A stretch of 64,000 bases of DNA from Sphingobacteriia bacterium (GCA_015999745.1 JAECQP010000015.1:1-64000); one strand, 5' to 3'; positions 33,704-43,704 are shown, numbered from the stretch's first letter. The notes: a model not told the origin generated them from the letters alone. Numbers and translations: made by a program.

Positions 33704-35209
33704 TTATTTGATCATGTTAAAGATCCTTTTCCAGCGCGGGCCTTTTTCCCAACTGAACCAGATCATGGATGCTTTACCCACAATATGTGTTTCGGGCACA
33801 AAACCCCAGAAACGGCTGTCCTGGCTTCTGTGCCGGTTGTCGCCCATCATCCAGTAATAGTTTAGCTGAGGTGTATAGCTGGTAACTTCTTTTCCGTTGA
33901 TGATGAATTTACCATCCTTCTCTTCGAGGGTATTTTTTTCGTAAACAGTAATCAGTCTTCTGTACAATTCAATGGTAGTGGCATTAACCGGAATGGGCTC
34001 TCCTTTTTTAGGAATTTTTACCGGGCCATAATTATCAATGGTCCAGGGGTAGTTGGCTTCATCATTCGGGAAAACAAAGCCTGCATGCGTGTCTACATAT
34101 TTAACGAGGGAAACCACATTCGGCTGCTTCCTTACTTTCTCCGCTTCAGCGGCAGTCATATTAAATACATAGGTAGACCGATCGGGGCCCTGAGAAAACT
34201 GTTGTTTGGTATCAACCGGATCAATCCCCAATTCTTGCTCCAGGAATTCATCGGGGAATCCGGTACCATTGGTAGTAGCAATGTATTCTGTTTGCTCTCC
34301 TGCAGAAACATATGCAGACTGATTGTTCACGTACAGTTCGGCATTTTTAACCTGGATCAGATCGCCGGGAACACCTACACAACGTTTAATATAATTGTCG
34401 GTCTTATCCATTGGATGCACCAGGATGGGGTACTCCGCCTGCAAAGCTTCCCTGTTGCCTTTGAACTGGCTCCTCAAAACTTCGTAATAGGTAATCTTGC
34501 TTCCGAAGTCGGGCAGGTTGATGATGGTATCGCCTGCCGGAAAATTAAACACAACGGCATCATTCCTTTTCACTTCTGTTAATGCAGGCAATCTTTTATA
34601 AGGCAACTGCACCTCCTTAATATAAGAAGGGGTGGTCAGTGAAAAAGGCATGGTATTGTGCACAAAAGGGAAAGACAGCGGTGTTTGCGGAACCCTGGGT
34701 CCGTAAGACATTTTGCTCACGAACAGGAAATCATTCACCAGCAAAGTTTTTTCCATACTCTCCGTAGGAATCACATAGGCTTCAAATACAAAGGCCCTGA
34801 TGAGGGTGGCGGCAACAACTGCAAATACACCCGCATCAATCCATTCCCGGGAAGCAGGTTTATAGTATAATTTTAAAGACTCGGGGCCATACCATTTTTC
34901 TTTCTGCGAAAATCCCAGGTAAGGAAAATAGAGGAACGGGAAAAGTACCACGGCTGTATGTGCAGGCAGGGATACTTTTTTAAAGCCCATGGAAAAAATA
35001 ATGGTAATCCAGATGGTAATGAACTGACCGGCAATCGGAATCAGCTGCAGCCAGAACCAGATCTTTCTGATATGCATTTTTTCAACAATCAGCCAGGTAT
35101 TGTAGAAAGGAATAAGGGCCTTCCAGGGTTCTATTCCGGCTTTTTTAAACATTCCATACATTCCAACGTGCCAGCCGATGGCGCCAATAATAAAAAGCAA
35201 AAGACCCAT
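33704..35209 (-). CDS. lepB: Signal peptidase I (long Bacteroidota form)
   Basis: Cleaves Sec signal peptides in the cytoplasmic membrane. The 501-residue protein has four hydrophobic segments in the first 140 residues, including an extra N-terminal membrane domain (IPFYNTWLIVEKM...WFWLQLIPI) that E. coli LepB lacks. Catalytic Ser151 is in VIPTESMEKTLLVNDFLF and Lys275 in NYIKRCVGVPGD; MMGDNRHRSQDSRFWGFVP is the C-terminal signature. A long insertion (about 170-265 and 300-440) separates the boxes, common in this phylum. It lies 71 bp after the response regulator gene and ends at a strong terminator. Confidence 0.94.
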   Translation of the reverse strand: MGLLLFIIGAIGWHVGMYGMFKKAGIEPWKALIPFYNTWLIVEKMHIRKIWFWLQLIPIAGQFITIWITIIFSMGFKKVSLPAHTAVVLFPFLYFPYLGFSQKEKWYGPESLKLYYKPASREWIDAGVFAVVAATLIRAFVFEAYVIPTESMEKTLLVNDFLFVSKMSYGPRVPQTPLSFPFVHNTMPFSLTTPSYIKEVQLPYKRLPALTEVKRNDAVVFNFPAGDTIINLPDFGSKITYYEVLRSQFKGNREALQAEYPILVHPMDKTDNYIKRCVGVPGDLIQVKNAELYVNNQSAYVSAGEQTEYIATTNGTGFPDEFLEQELGIDPVDTKQQFSQGPDRSTYVFNMTAAEAEKVRKQPNVVSLVKYVDTHAGFVFPNDEANYPWTIDNYGPVKIPKKGEPIPVNATTIELYRRLITVYEKNTLEEKDGKFIINGKEVTSYTPQLNYYWMMGDNRHRSQDSRFWGFVPETHIVGKASMIWFSWEKGPRWKRIFNMIK

Positions 35210-35280
35210 AGTATTGATTTATTAAGAATAAAAATATCCAATCCGTTTATAATGTAGCTATTACTGATTAAAAAGTTTTG

Positions 35281-36432
35281 CTAAATATAGCTTTTCACAT
35301 CTTCTGCGGTAATTTCCTTACCAGACAGGATCACCAGACGTTCCACCACATTCCTGAGTTCCCGTATGTTTCCGGTCCAGTTATGCTGTTGCAGGGCTTC
35401 CAGCGCCTTCCCCGCAATATGCTTTTTGGCCTGCCTGTATTCCATGGCAATATCTGTCAGAAAATGATCAACCAACAGTGGAATATCCTCCCTGCGTTCG
35501 TTCAATGAGGGCACATGAATCAGGATAACCCCCAACCGGTGGTAAAGATCCAGCCTGAAGTTCCTGGCTTCCACCTCCTGCAGCAGATCCTTATTGGTAG
35601 CGGCAATCACGCGAACATCCACATTGATTTCCTTGTCGCCTCCAACCCGGGTAATTTTTCCTTCCTGCAAAGCGCGGAGTACCTTGGCCTGCGCCCCCAG
35701 GCTCATATCCCCTATTTCATCCAGGAAAAGGGTGCCGCCACTGGCCTGCTCAAATTTCCCGATACGTTGTTTGATGGCAGAAGTGAAAGACCCTTTTTCG
35801 TGGCCAAAGAGCTCACTCTCTATGAGTTCTCCCGGAATGGCCGCACAGTTCACTTCTACAATGGGAGAAGCAGACCGGCTGCTTTTTTCATGCAGCCACC
35901 TGGCAACCAGTTCCTTGCCGCTCCCGTTTTCGCCGGTGATCAGCACCCTGGCGTCTGTGGGCGCTACTTTCTCAATGGTTTCCCTGATCTTATTGACCGG
36001 AGCGCTTTCTCCAATGATTTCCTGCACCCCGGGTACTTTCTTTTTCAGCACTTTGGTTTCCTGCACCAGCATGGTTCTGTCGAGGGCATTGCGGATGGTA
36101 ATCAGCAGCCTGTTCAGATCCGGTGGTTTGGAAATATAATCGTAGGCGCCTTTTTTAACAGCGTCTACCGCGGTTTCAATATTACCATGCCCGCTGATCA
36201 TGATCACCGGAACATCAGGCGCAGCTTCTTTTGCTTTTTGCAAAAATTCAATACCATCCAGTTTGGGCATTTTGATATCGCAGAGCACTGCATCAAAACT
36301 ACCTGCCTTCAGCTTTTTAAATCCTTCTTCTCCATCGGCAGCTTCATCCACCTGGTAGCCCTCATTCCCCAAAATGTCCTTTAACACATTCCGGATGGCA
36401 CGTTCATCATCAATGATTAAAATGGCTGGCAT
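35281..36432 (-). CDS. NtrC-like response regulator (REC-AAA+) without a visible DNA-binding domain
   Basis: A 383-residue regulator. The receiver domain (1-120) has the phospho-acceptor Asp52 in CDIKMPKLDG and Lys102. The AAA+ domain (about 138-340) carries Walker A GENGSGKE (167-174), Walker B GGTLFLDEIGDM (about 232-243) and HNWTGNIRELRNVVERLV. The sigma-54 contact loop reads GSFTSA (214-219) instead of GAFTGA. The protein stops right after the AAA+ lid helices, with no Fis-type helix-turn-helix. No sensor kinase is adjacent. It probably still acts with RpoN but may do so without specific DNA binding. Confidence 0.88.
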   Translation of the reverse strand: MPAILIIDDERAIRNVLKDILGNEGYQVDEAADGEEGFKKLKAGSFDAVLCDIKMPKLDGIEFLQKAKEAAPDVPVIMISGHGNIETAVDAVKKGAYDYISKPPDLNRLLITIRNALDRTMLVQETKVLKKKVPGVQEIIGESAPVNKIRETIEKVAPTDARVLITGENGSGKELVARWLHEKSSRSASPIVEVNCAAIPGELIESELFGHEKGSFTSAIKQRIGKFEQASGGTLFLDEIGDMSLGAQAKVLRALQEGKITRVGGDKEINVDVRVIAATNKDLLQEVEARNFRLDLYHRLGVILIHVPSLNERREDIPLLVDHFLTDIAMEYRQAKKHIAGKALEALQQHNWTGNIRELRNVVERLVILSGKEITAEDVKSYI

Positions 36433-36457
36433 ATAAAAAAGTTGTCCGCTAAGTTAA

Positions 36458-38530
36458 TCAATGCAATCCGAAACGGATACCTCCATACCAGTTTCTTGCC
36501 GGTGCGGGGTTAAAATAACGGTTGCCGAATGCATTGATGTCGTTTCCGAGGCTGTATTGCTGGTTCAGGAGGTTATCACCTCCAATGAATACCTCTGCAC
36601 GGATTCGCTTGCAAACAAAGGATTTGCCCAGCTTAGCCTGCAGCAATTCACAGGAACCGGCAATCACGGTATTGGCGTCATTCAGCGGAATGGAACCGGT
36701 GGTATTCAGCACAGCAGTGATGTACCATCCTTTCTTTGCAAGCAAGGCAATGCCCAGTACATTCACTTTTTCAGGAACGCCGGTAAGCCGGTTACCGTTA
36801 AAGTTAACAGAACCCTGCTGGTACTCCTTAAAGCGATAAGGCTGATAACTGAAGCTGTTGCTCAGCATCACCGATTGTACAAAAGAATGATCGTTTTGAT
36901 AAAGCCTGTATTTCAGCAGCAGTTCCATGCCCTGCTGCAGCACTTTCCCTGCATTTACAAAATATTCGGCCCCGGCGGCATCTGTTCTTCTTACAATGGC
37001 ATTATTGAGGAGGAACCGGTAATACGCAAGATCAAAACTGAATTTGTTCTGCAACAGAAATCCTTTGATACCGGCTTCTGTATTCCAGCCTCTTTCTGCA
37101 TTCAGGAAAGGATAGAAATTGCCGTCGGAAGGACGCAGTTCCGCAAGGCTGGGCGAAGAGAACCCTTCGGCAGCAATGGCATAGAGCTGCACCTGGTTGT
37201 TCAGCCTATAAGACAATGCCAGCCTTGGAACAAAAGAGGCATTGATGGTTCTTTGCTGAAAAACCGGTTGCGGATCCGTAAGCCGTTTGTAGGTATACGC
37301 CTGGTGGTTCATACTGAATCCCAGTGTGGCGGCAAGCCGGCTACCCAGGGGCAGTTTGAGTTGTGAAAAGAAAAATCCCTGCCGGCTGTAAATCATATCG
37401 CCGTATTGAATGGAACCGGCGATACCACCCTTGTTATCGTAGTTGTTGATGGATGCTTCATTGATCGTCCATTCCATCCCATTGATCCACTGTAATTGCG
37501 GAATTGCGGCAAAGGGCTGATAGTCCAGTTGCAGCCCCATATTGATATTCAGCTCCTTTCTTTTTTCGTAATTGGTGATGAATGGATTGGTAAACCAGGT
37601 ACTGCTCAGGGAGATAAAATCTTTCAGGAACAATTTTGCATTGATGCGATAATGGTGCCTGACAGCCCCGAATGCCGTTTGATTATAAATGGCGGCTTTC
37701 TGTTCCAAAGCACCCGGTAACCCACCGACCGGTTGCCTTGAGAGCCGCGGATTCAACTGCATCTGGGCAGCAGTGATGCCTCCTGGTGTGCCATACGAGA
37801 GATCGGTATAAAAGAACAGGGTATTCAATCGGTGCCTGTTGCTTTGGAAGGCCGTTTGCCAAACCAATCCCGATTTAAGCAGGGCCGACTGGTCCCTGTA
37901 TCCATTGGATTGCAAACGGTTTACCTGAAGGGAGGAACTGAAACGGCGGTTTGCGTACAACCATTCCCCCTGTTGCTGATTAAGCCCGTATGAACCGGCG
38001 GTAATACCCAGGGTGAAACGGTTGGCAGTTGTATCAGCAAACGCAAGGGGCTGGTTAAACAATACAGCGCCGCCTGTTCCGGCTCCATATACGCTGGCAG
38101 CGGGTCCTTTGGCAATTTCTACCTGGCTTACCTGTTGAAGGTCCAGCAGGTTCAGGTAGGTGTTGCCCGTTGCATCGGTCAGCGGAATTTCATTCCAGTA
38201 CACTTTAATGTTCCTGACGCCAAAAGGGGAACGAAGCAGGCTACCCCTGAGCGATAAACGATAGCTGCCGGGAGAACGTTCTTCCATGCGCACGCCGGGT
38301 ACCGTATTCATTACCGGAACAAAGGAAACCGGGCTTAATTGCTGCAGCTCCCTGGCAGATAAAACAGCCACCGCCGCAGGCGCTTCTTTCCAGCGCATAT
38401 TGCTGTTGAAAACAGTAACCACCACTTCCTTTAATGTAGTGTCGGCAGGTGCGGTAAATAAAGAAGCCTGTGCCCAACCCATTAACGGTGTTGTTGCACA
38501 GGCTATGAATACCGGTATAATTTTAAACAC
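36458..38530 (-). CDS. TonB-dependent outer-membrane receptor
   Basis: A 690-residue receptor with a signal peptide, a plug domain (about 32-160: EVVVTVFNSNMRWKEAPAAV, YRLSLRGSLLRSPFGVRNIK, VEIAKGPAASVYGAGTGGAV) and a C-terminal beta-barrel ending in ...WYGGIRFGLH. It lacks the N-terminal carboxypeptidase-regulatory domain of SusC-like proteins and has no SusD partner, so a metal-siderophore or small-cofactor substrate is more likely than a glycan. It starts 2 bp after pdhB. Confidence 0.9.
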   Translation of the reverse strand: MFKIIPVFIACATTPLMGWAQASLFTAPADTTLKEVVVTVFNSNMRWKEAPAAVAVLSARELQQLSPVSFVPVMNTVPGVRMEERSPGSYRLSLRGSLLRSPFGVRNIKVYWNEIPLTDATGNTYLNLLDLQQVSQVEIAKGPAASVYGAGTGGAVLFNQPLAFADTTANRFTLGITAGSYGLNQQQGEWLYANRRFSSSLQVNRLQSNGYRDQSALLKSGLVWQTAFQSNRHRLNTLFFYTDLSYGTPGGITAAQMQLNPRLSRQPVGGLPGALEQKAAIYNQTAFGAVRHHYRINAKLFLKDFISLSSTWFTNPFITNYEKRKELNINMGLQLDYQPFAAIPQLQWINGMEWTINEASINNYDNKGGIAGSIQYGDMIYSRQGFFFSQLKLPLGSRLAATLGFSMNHQAYTYKRLTDPQPVFQQRTINASFVPRLALSYRLNNQVQLYAIAAEGFSSPSLAELRPSDGNFYPFLNAERGWNTEAGIKGFLLQNKFSFDLAYYRFLLNNAIVRRTDAAGAEYFVNAGKVLQQGMELLLKYRLYQNDHSFVQSVMLSNSFSYQPYRFKEYQQGSVNFNGNRLTGVPEKVNVLGIALLAKKGWYITAVLNTTGSIPLNDANTVIAGSCELLQAKLGKSFVCKRIRAEVFIGGDNLLNQQYSLGNDINAFGNRYFNPAPARNWYGGIRFGLH

Positions 38531-38532
38531 AA

Positions 38533-39519
38533 TTATTTTTTCATGTACATCACTTCCTTCACCAGCATCACCGTTCTGCTTACATCAGGAATAGCAAGCG
38601 CAGTCAGGTTAGGTGCATAGTGCATCGGCGCATCGGCGCTGGTAATTCTTCTGATCGGTGCATCGAGGTAATCAAAACCTTCTTTCTGAATGCGGTAGCT
38701 GATTTCAGAAGAAACGGAGGCAAATGGCCATTGTTCTTCCACAATCACCAGGCGATTGGTTTTCTTAACGCTTTCCAGGATGGTCATCCAGTCGAGCGGG
38801 CGAATGGTTCTCAGGTCAATTACTTCGGCGCTAATACCTTCCTTTTCCAGTTCTGCGGCTGCACCCAGCGCCACTTTCATCATTTTGTTGAAAGACACAA
38901 TGGTTACATCGCGGCCCTGCTTCTTCACATCAGCCTTACCGATCGGGATATAATATTCTTCATCGGGAACATCCGATTTGTCTCCGTACATCACTTCACT
39001 TTCCATAAACATCACAGGATCTTCTTCGTAACGGATGGCTTGTTTCAGCAACCCTTTGGCATCGTAGCCATTGGAAGGAGAAATTACTTTCAGGCCGGGA
39101 ATATTGGCATAATAGCTTTCAAAGGCGGTGGAGTGTTGCGCACCCAACTGACCGGCGCTACCGTTCGGGCCCCTGAATACGATCGGGCAACCGATCTGCC
39201 CACCACTCATCGCCAGCATTTTGGAAGCAGTATTCAGAATCTGGTCCATGGCCAGTACAGCAAAGTTCCAGGTCATAAATTCAACAACCGGGCGCAGGCC
39301 ATTTTGTGCAGCGCCAACGGCTACAGCAGTGAATCCCAGCTCCGCAATCGGGGTATCAATTACCCGCTTGGCGCCGAATTCAGCCAGCATACCCTGGCTC
39401 ACTTTATAAGCACCATTGTATTCAGCCACTTCTTCTCCCATCAGGAAAACCCGCTCATCTCTTCTCATCTCTTCATTCATCGCCTCACGAAGGGCTTCTC
39501 TAAAAGCAATAGATCGCAT
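38533..39519 (-). CDS. pdhB: Pyruvate dehydrogenase E1 component, beta subunit
   Basis: The transketolase-like beta subunit of the alpha2beta2 E1 of a 2-oxoacid dehydrogenase complex. The 328 residues include FREALREAMNEEMRRDERVF, GEEVAEYNGAYKVSQGM, DTPIAELGFTAVAVGAA, EFMTWNFAVLAMDQILNTAS and EVIDLRTIRPLDWMTILES. The first 330-residue size and sequence favour pyruvate over branched-chain substrates, but this is family-based. Other pdh genes are not adjacent. It is the first gene of a unit with the TonB receptor, response regulator and lepB. Confidence 0.92.
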   Translation of the reverse strand: MRSIAFREALREAMNEEMRRDERVFLMGEEVAEYNGAYKVSQGMLAEFGAKRVIDTPIAELGFTAVAVGAAQNGLRPVVEFMTWNFAVLAMDQILNTASKMLAMSGGQIGCPIVFRGPNGSAGQLGAQHSTAFESYYANIPGLKVISPSNGYDAKGLLKQAIRYEEDPVMFMESEVMYGDKSDVPDEEYYIPIGKADVKKQGRDVTIVSFNKMMKVALGAAAELEKEGISAEVIDLRTIRPLDWMTILESVKKTNRLVIVEEQWPFASVSSEISYRIQKEGFDYLDAPIRRITSADAPMHYAPNLTALAIPDVSRTVMLVKEVMYMKK

Positions 39520-39542
39520 AATCAGTCATTTTAAAATGTGCA

Positions 39543-39550
39543 CAAAAATA
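39543..39550 (-). promoter_or_regulatory. Putative -7 box of the pdhB unit
   Basis: Minus strand TATTTTTG, an exact TAnnTTTG match 23 bp before the pdhB ATG and downstream of the preceding terminator. Confidence 0.55.
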
Positions 39551-39572
39551 GAAGTTTAAGACATATAAAACG

Positions 39573-39603
39573 AAAAAATCCCTCCCCGGAAACCGGGGAG
39601 GGA
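39573..39603 (-). terminator. Strong intrinsic terminator of the 989-residue TonB receptor gene
   Basis: Minus strand: an 11-bp perfect stem TCCCTCCCCGG/CCGGGGAGGGA with a 3-base loop and six T residues, 31 bp past the receptor stop codon. Confidence 0.93.
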
Positions 39604-39634
39604 CAGAGAATACTTATTAATCCAATTATATATA

Positions 39635-42604
39635 TTAAAATACGTTCCAGCCAAAGCTCAGATAGTACAATCCACCGATCTGAACGTTACCATAACCATT
39701 GGTGTAGTACTTGTTCAGGATGTTGGAGCCACCCAGTTTAATAATAGATTTGGATTTAAGGAGTTTGTAGTTCACCTGCGCATCAAATGTAGAATAAGAA
39801 GGTATATTTCCTACAGCGAAGGTTCCTTCGTAGTAGAAACCATCCACCCACTTATAAGTAACATTGAATCCAAAGCGATTCTCTTTTCCGAATCCGGAGT
39901 TACTGAATCCGGCATTAAAACGATACTTAGGCGTGTTGAAGTAAGATACAAATCCCGCAGGCAGGTCTCCGATTACATCAGAGTATACATTGGCGTTCAG
40001 AGAGTAGTTCTTAGGGAACAGGTACTCAGCAGATGCACCCCATCCGCTTACTTTCACTTTACCCGGAGCGTTCACAGAAATGCTGTAAGCAATCCGCTTA
40101 TTGGCATCCAGCAGGTTCAGCAGGCTGGCAGGAATGCCGGTTCTTTGCTGAATAACGGTAACACCAGAGAGAAAGTTTTCGTAGTTAGCCCAGTATCCGT
40201 AAATATCAATCAATAATCTTTTAGCGATCAGGCCTTTGTAACCAACTTCAAATGAAGTGGTAGACTCAGGCTTGAACTCATCAAACTGTTGCACCTGTAA
40301 CAGGGCAGGGTTTGGAGCTCCTGCCAGTGCGCTTGCACCAAATGCCTGTACGCTGGCTAAGCTGTACGCAGGGTTGCCGGAAAAGTTGTATCCGTCTCTC
40401 AGTTGAGGAACACCACCCATTAAGCGGGTACCACCACCAACAGACAGGTTGATCCACTGATTCTGTGTTGTTGGGAAACGGTAAGCAGACTGGTAAGATA
40501 AACGCAGGTTATGATCCTGAGCCAGTTTTACCACAGCAGATACTCTTGGAGTGAAACGGCCTTTGAAGTTGGAGTTCTTATCATAACGGCCGGAAGCAGT
40601 TACTTTCAAACGATCGCCCAGTAATTTCTGAGAAACCTGGATATAACCACCGGTTTCAGTGATTTTGATCACACCGGCAGTATCAGCAAACAGGGTTCCT
40701 TTTGAATCCAGTACATACTGACGAACGTTACCTCCAATCATAATATCGGTACCGGAAGAAGCCAGACCCAAATCATCAGTCAGGTTGTACTGACCTTCCA
40801 GGGTGTTCAGGCCTGTTTTATCAACAAACAAACCACCGCCATTGGAAATAGGCGTGCTGGCCACTGATTTAAACAGCGGGTTGTTGCCAACAAATCCAAC
40901 AGGACGGCCAATATCGGCTACAGAACGGGCAGCATTCAAAATGGCAATATTGTTGGTTGCCACAGCGGCGGCGGCAGCATTCTGTGCAGCAGCCAGTGCA
41001 GCAGTTGGAGTTAAGCCAGCACCAAGACCAGCGCCATAGGCAGGTCCGAGCGCACCCAACCAGGTACCCAGTGCGCCGCTTGTCTGGCTACCAACGGTAG
41101 CAGCTACAAACTGGGGATACCATTGGGTAGCGCTGGGCTTCCAGGCTTCGTTGAATAAACGGGTAGTAACCGTTGCATTATATGCGTTACCGGAGTTTTC
41201 GCGGGTAACATACGCTCTTACATACCAATTCTTGGCTTTGAACTCCAGTTTGTACTGAGCCATTTTCAGGTCTTTCAGGGCATAACGGTCGCTACCGGTA
41301 TAAACGGTATTACCATAACCCCAGTAACCCGCCAGGATGGTTTCAATTTTATCATTGATTTTATAGTGTAACGCACCACCCAGTTTAACATTGAGGGTGG
41401 TTGGATCCACTACCTGGTTTTCGTTGTAACCGGTTCTGGAAACATAGGTAGGTCTGTTGGCGTAATAACTTACAACACCTGCAGTAGGAATCGGTACAGG
41501 TGTTGTGATTCCAGGGAAAGTACCTACAGGTAACACACCCAGAAAAGGAGTAGTTGCAATCAGATTGGCAAAAGCGCCACGCAGATCAGCGTTGGTTTCA
41601 TCGCCATATATATTTACACCATCATAGTTTGGATCGGTCATTCTTGTTCCGCCAATCACATTTCCGTTAGGGCTGGCAGATAAAGGCGCACGGAGATAGT
41701 TGCTGGTATTGTTGGCCAGCCAGTCCTGCGCCTGAATGAACTGCGCATTGATCTTATAAGCAAATTTCTCACTTACTTTTTTAGCCCAGCGAAGGCTCCA
41801 GTCGTAATAAGGCGCTCTTGAACGCTGTTTGCTGTCTACATGGTTGGCTCCCTGCTTAATCTGGAAGCTCAGTCCCTGGTATTTGAACGGGTTCTTACTG
41901 TTGATCAGTAAAGTACCGTTGGTACCACCCGGCCCATACAATGCAGAAGAAGCTCCTTGTAATAATTCAATATTGTCTACATCCAGTTCAGTTAAACCAA
42001 TTACGCTACCTACCGGGAAGTTCAAACCAGGCGCCTGGTTGTCCATTCCGTCTACGATCTGGTTTAAACGGGTATTACCGCTGGAGTTAAAACCGCGGGT
42101 ACCGATGCTGGTAAAAGTTAAGCTGGCAGAAACCACGTCTACGCCTTTCAGCGTACCAATCATATCGTAGTAATTGGCAGCAGGTGCGTTGCGGATAGCA
42201 GTAGCGCTGAGTCTTTCAATGGAAACAGGCGACTCCAGGATCCGCTCCGGCACCCTGGATGCAGAAACCACAATTTCATCGCCCAGGGTAAAAGAGGTTT
42301 CCAGTTCAACTACTAAATTTTCATTGTTGCCTTTCACTGTCACTTCCTTGGCAGCATAGCCCACGGAGGAAATAATCAGGGTAAACGGTAATTTCTGAAC
42401 AGTGGAAAATTTAAAATTTCCCTTATCGTCTGTGTAAGTTCCGGCAGTACCCCCTTTAATGGATACGGAAACGGCAGAAAGAACTTCTTTCGTTTTGCCG
42501 TTTTTAACACTACCGGAAACGGTTGTTGATTGTTGTGCAACAGCTGAAATGCTCAGCATGGTCACAAGCATAAACAACCCGAGTTGGGAGAGTGATCTTC
42601 TCAT
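39635..42604 (-). CDS. TonB-dependent receptor with carboxypeptidase-regulatory-like domain
   Basis: A 989-residue outer-membrane receptor. After the signal peptide (ending SISAVAQ) comes a carboxypeptidase-D-regulatory-like domain (about 27-103: VSGSVKNGKTKEVLSAVSVS, GTYTDDKGNFKFS), then a plug (about 115-225: DEIVVSASRVPERILESPVS, IELLQGASSALYGPGGTNG) and a large barrel. Between barrel strands there is an Ala-rich insertion (about 530-580, TAALAAAQNAAAAAVATNN). There is no SusD gene next to it, and the plug is of the FecA/BtuB type, so the substrate is open. Monocistronic with its own terminator. Confidence 0.92.
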   Translation of the reverse strand: MRRSLSQLGLFMLVTMLSISAVAQQSTTVSGSVKNGKTKEVLSAVSVSIKGGTAGTYTDDKGNFKFSTVQKLPFTLIISSVGYAAKEVTVKGNNENLVVELETSFTLGDEIVVSASRVPERILESPVSIERLSATAIRNAPAANYYDMIGTLKGVDVVSASLTFTSIGTRGFNSSGNTRLNQIVDGMDNQAPGLNFPVGSVIGLTELDVDNIELLQGASSALYGPGGTNGTLLINSKNPFKYQGLSFQIKQGANHVDSKQRSRAPYYDWSLRWAKKVSEKFAYKINAQFIQAQDWLANNTSNYLRAPLSASPNGNVIGGTRMTDPNYDGVNIYGDETNADLRGAFANLIATTPFLGVLPVGTFPGITTPVPIPTAGVVSYYANRPTYVSRTGYNENQVVDPTTLNVKLGGALHYKINDKIETILAGYWGYGNTVYTGSDRYALKDLKMAQYKLEFKAKNWYVRAYVTRENSGNAYNATVTTRLFNEAWKPSATQWYPQFVAATVGSQTSGALGTWLGALGPAYGAGLGAGLTPTAALAAAQNAAAAAVATNNIAILNAARSVADIGRPVGFVGNNPLFKSVASTPISNGGGLFVDKTGLNTLEGQYNLTDDLGLASSGTDIMIGGNVRQYVLDSKGTLFADTAGVIKITETGGYIQVSQKLLGDRLKVTASGRYDKNSNFKGRFTPRVSAVVKLAQDHNLRLSYQSAYRFPTTQNQWINLSVGGGTRLMGGVPQLRDGYNFSGNPAYSLASVQAFGASALAGAPNPALLQVQQFDEFKPESTTSFEVGYKGLIAKRLLIDIYGYWANYENFLSGVTVIQQRTGIPASLLNLLDANKRIAYSISVNAPGKVKVSGWGASAEYLFPKNYSLNANVYSDVIGDLPAGFVSYFNTPKYRFNAGFSNSGFGKENRFGFNVTYKWVDGFYYEGTFAVGNIPSYSTFDAQVNYKLLKSKSIIKLGGSNILNKYYTNGYGNVQIGGLYYLSFGWNVF

Positions 42605-42749
42605 AATGGCGTATTTTGGTATAAATTATGGTTGTAATATAGGGCAAAATAATGTTTTGTTAAGTTCTGCAAAAATTTAATTTATTGTGTTTCAGGCGGT
42701 TTGTGGAGAAAAAAAAGTGTTGTGCCGATTTTTTCGGTGAATAGGGATT

Positions 42750-42757
42750 TAATTTTG
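42750..42757 (+). promoter_or_regulatory. Putative -7 box of purC, four bases before the ATG
   Basis: TAATTTTG matches TAnnTTTG exactly and is separated from the purC ATG (42762) by TTGA only, suggesting a leaderless transcript. Confidence 0.55.
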
Positions 42758-42761
42758 TTGA

Positions 42762-43691
42762 ATGGCAGCAAAGAATTACCCACAGCAAACCGCTTTTTAT
42801 AAAGGGAAAGTACGAGATGTATACACTATTCAGGATCAATGGCTGGTGATGATTGCCAGCAACAGGATCTCTGCCTTTGATGTAATCCTTCCCAGAACGA
42901 TCCCATATAAAGGACAGGTACTGAACCAGATTGCAGCATATATGCTGAATAAAACTGCAGATATCTGCCCTAACTGGCTGCGCAGCACCCCCGCCCCCCA
43001 AGTATCCATTGGCAGGAAGTGCAGCCCATTTAAGATTGAAATGGTGGTAAGGGGAAACCTGGTGGGCCATGCCTGGAGAACCTACCAGTCTGGCAAAAGA
43101 ATCCTTTGCGGCGAGACCATGCCGGATGGGCTGAAGGAAAATGACTTCTTTCCCACCCCCCTGATCACCCCTTCTACCAAAGCGGCAGAAGGACATGATG
43201 AAGACATATCCAAAGCCGATATTATTGCCGGCGGACTGGCCAGTGCAGCAGACTGGGCAATCCTGGAGAAATACGCACTGCAATTATTTGAACGGGGAAA
43301 ATCCATCGCCGCGGAGAGAGGTTTGATCCTGGCCGACACCAAATATGAGTTCGGAAAAATCGGCGACCAGATTTACCTGATGGACGAAATTCATACCCCC
43401 GATTCTTCCCGCTATTTTTATGCCGATGGATTTGCCGAACGCCAGCAAACAGGCGAGCGGCAGAAACAACTCAGCAAGGAATTTGTAAGAGAATGGCTGA
43501 TCGAAAACAATTTCATGGGCAAGGAAGGCCAGATTGTTCCTGAAATGACCGATGAATGGGTGAATACCATCAGCCAACGCTACATAGAACTATATGAAAA
43601 AGTAATCGGCGAAAAATTTGCACCCATCGATCTTACAGAAGAAGAAACCGATCAGCGGATTGTTGCGGCACTGAAGGACCTGATCAGGTAA
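42762..43691 (+). CDS. purC: Phosphoribosylaminoimidazole-succinocarboxamide synthase
   Basis: SAICAR synthase of purine biosynthesis. The 309-residue protein begins [20 protein letters not shown] and has [55 protein letters not shown] and [16 protein letters not shown] with the conserved IHTPDSSR. Length is that of the longer eukaryote-like and Bacteroidota form. No other pur genes are nearby. Confidence 0.97.
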   Translation: MAAKNYPQQTAFYKGKVRDVYTIQDQWLVMIASNRISAFDVILPRTIPYKGQVLNQIAAYMLNKTADICPNWLRSTPAPQVSIGRKCSPFKIEMVVRGNLVGHAWRTYQSGKRILCGETMPDGLKENDFFPTPLITPSTKAAEGHDEDISKADIIAGGLASAADWAILEKYALQLFERGKSIAAERGLILADTKYEFGKIGDQIYLMDEIHTPDSSRYFYADGFAERQQTGERQKQLSKEFVREWLIENNFMGKEGQIVPEMTDEWVNTISQRYIELYEKVIGEKFAPIDLTEEETDQRIVAALKDLIR

Positions 43692-43704
43692 GCGCCATAT
43701 CCTT

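Noticed and set aside
39635..42604. SusC/SusD polysaccharide-utilisation locus
   Set aside because: Neither TonB receptor has an adjacent SusD-like gene, and the only glycoside hydrolase (52958-54229) is distant and cytosolic.
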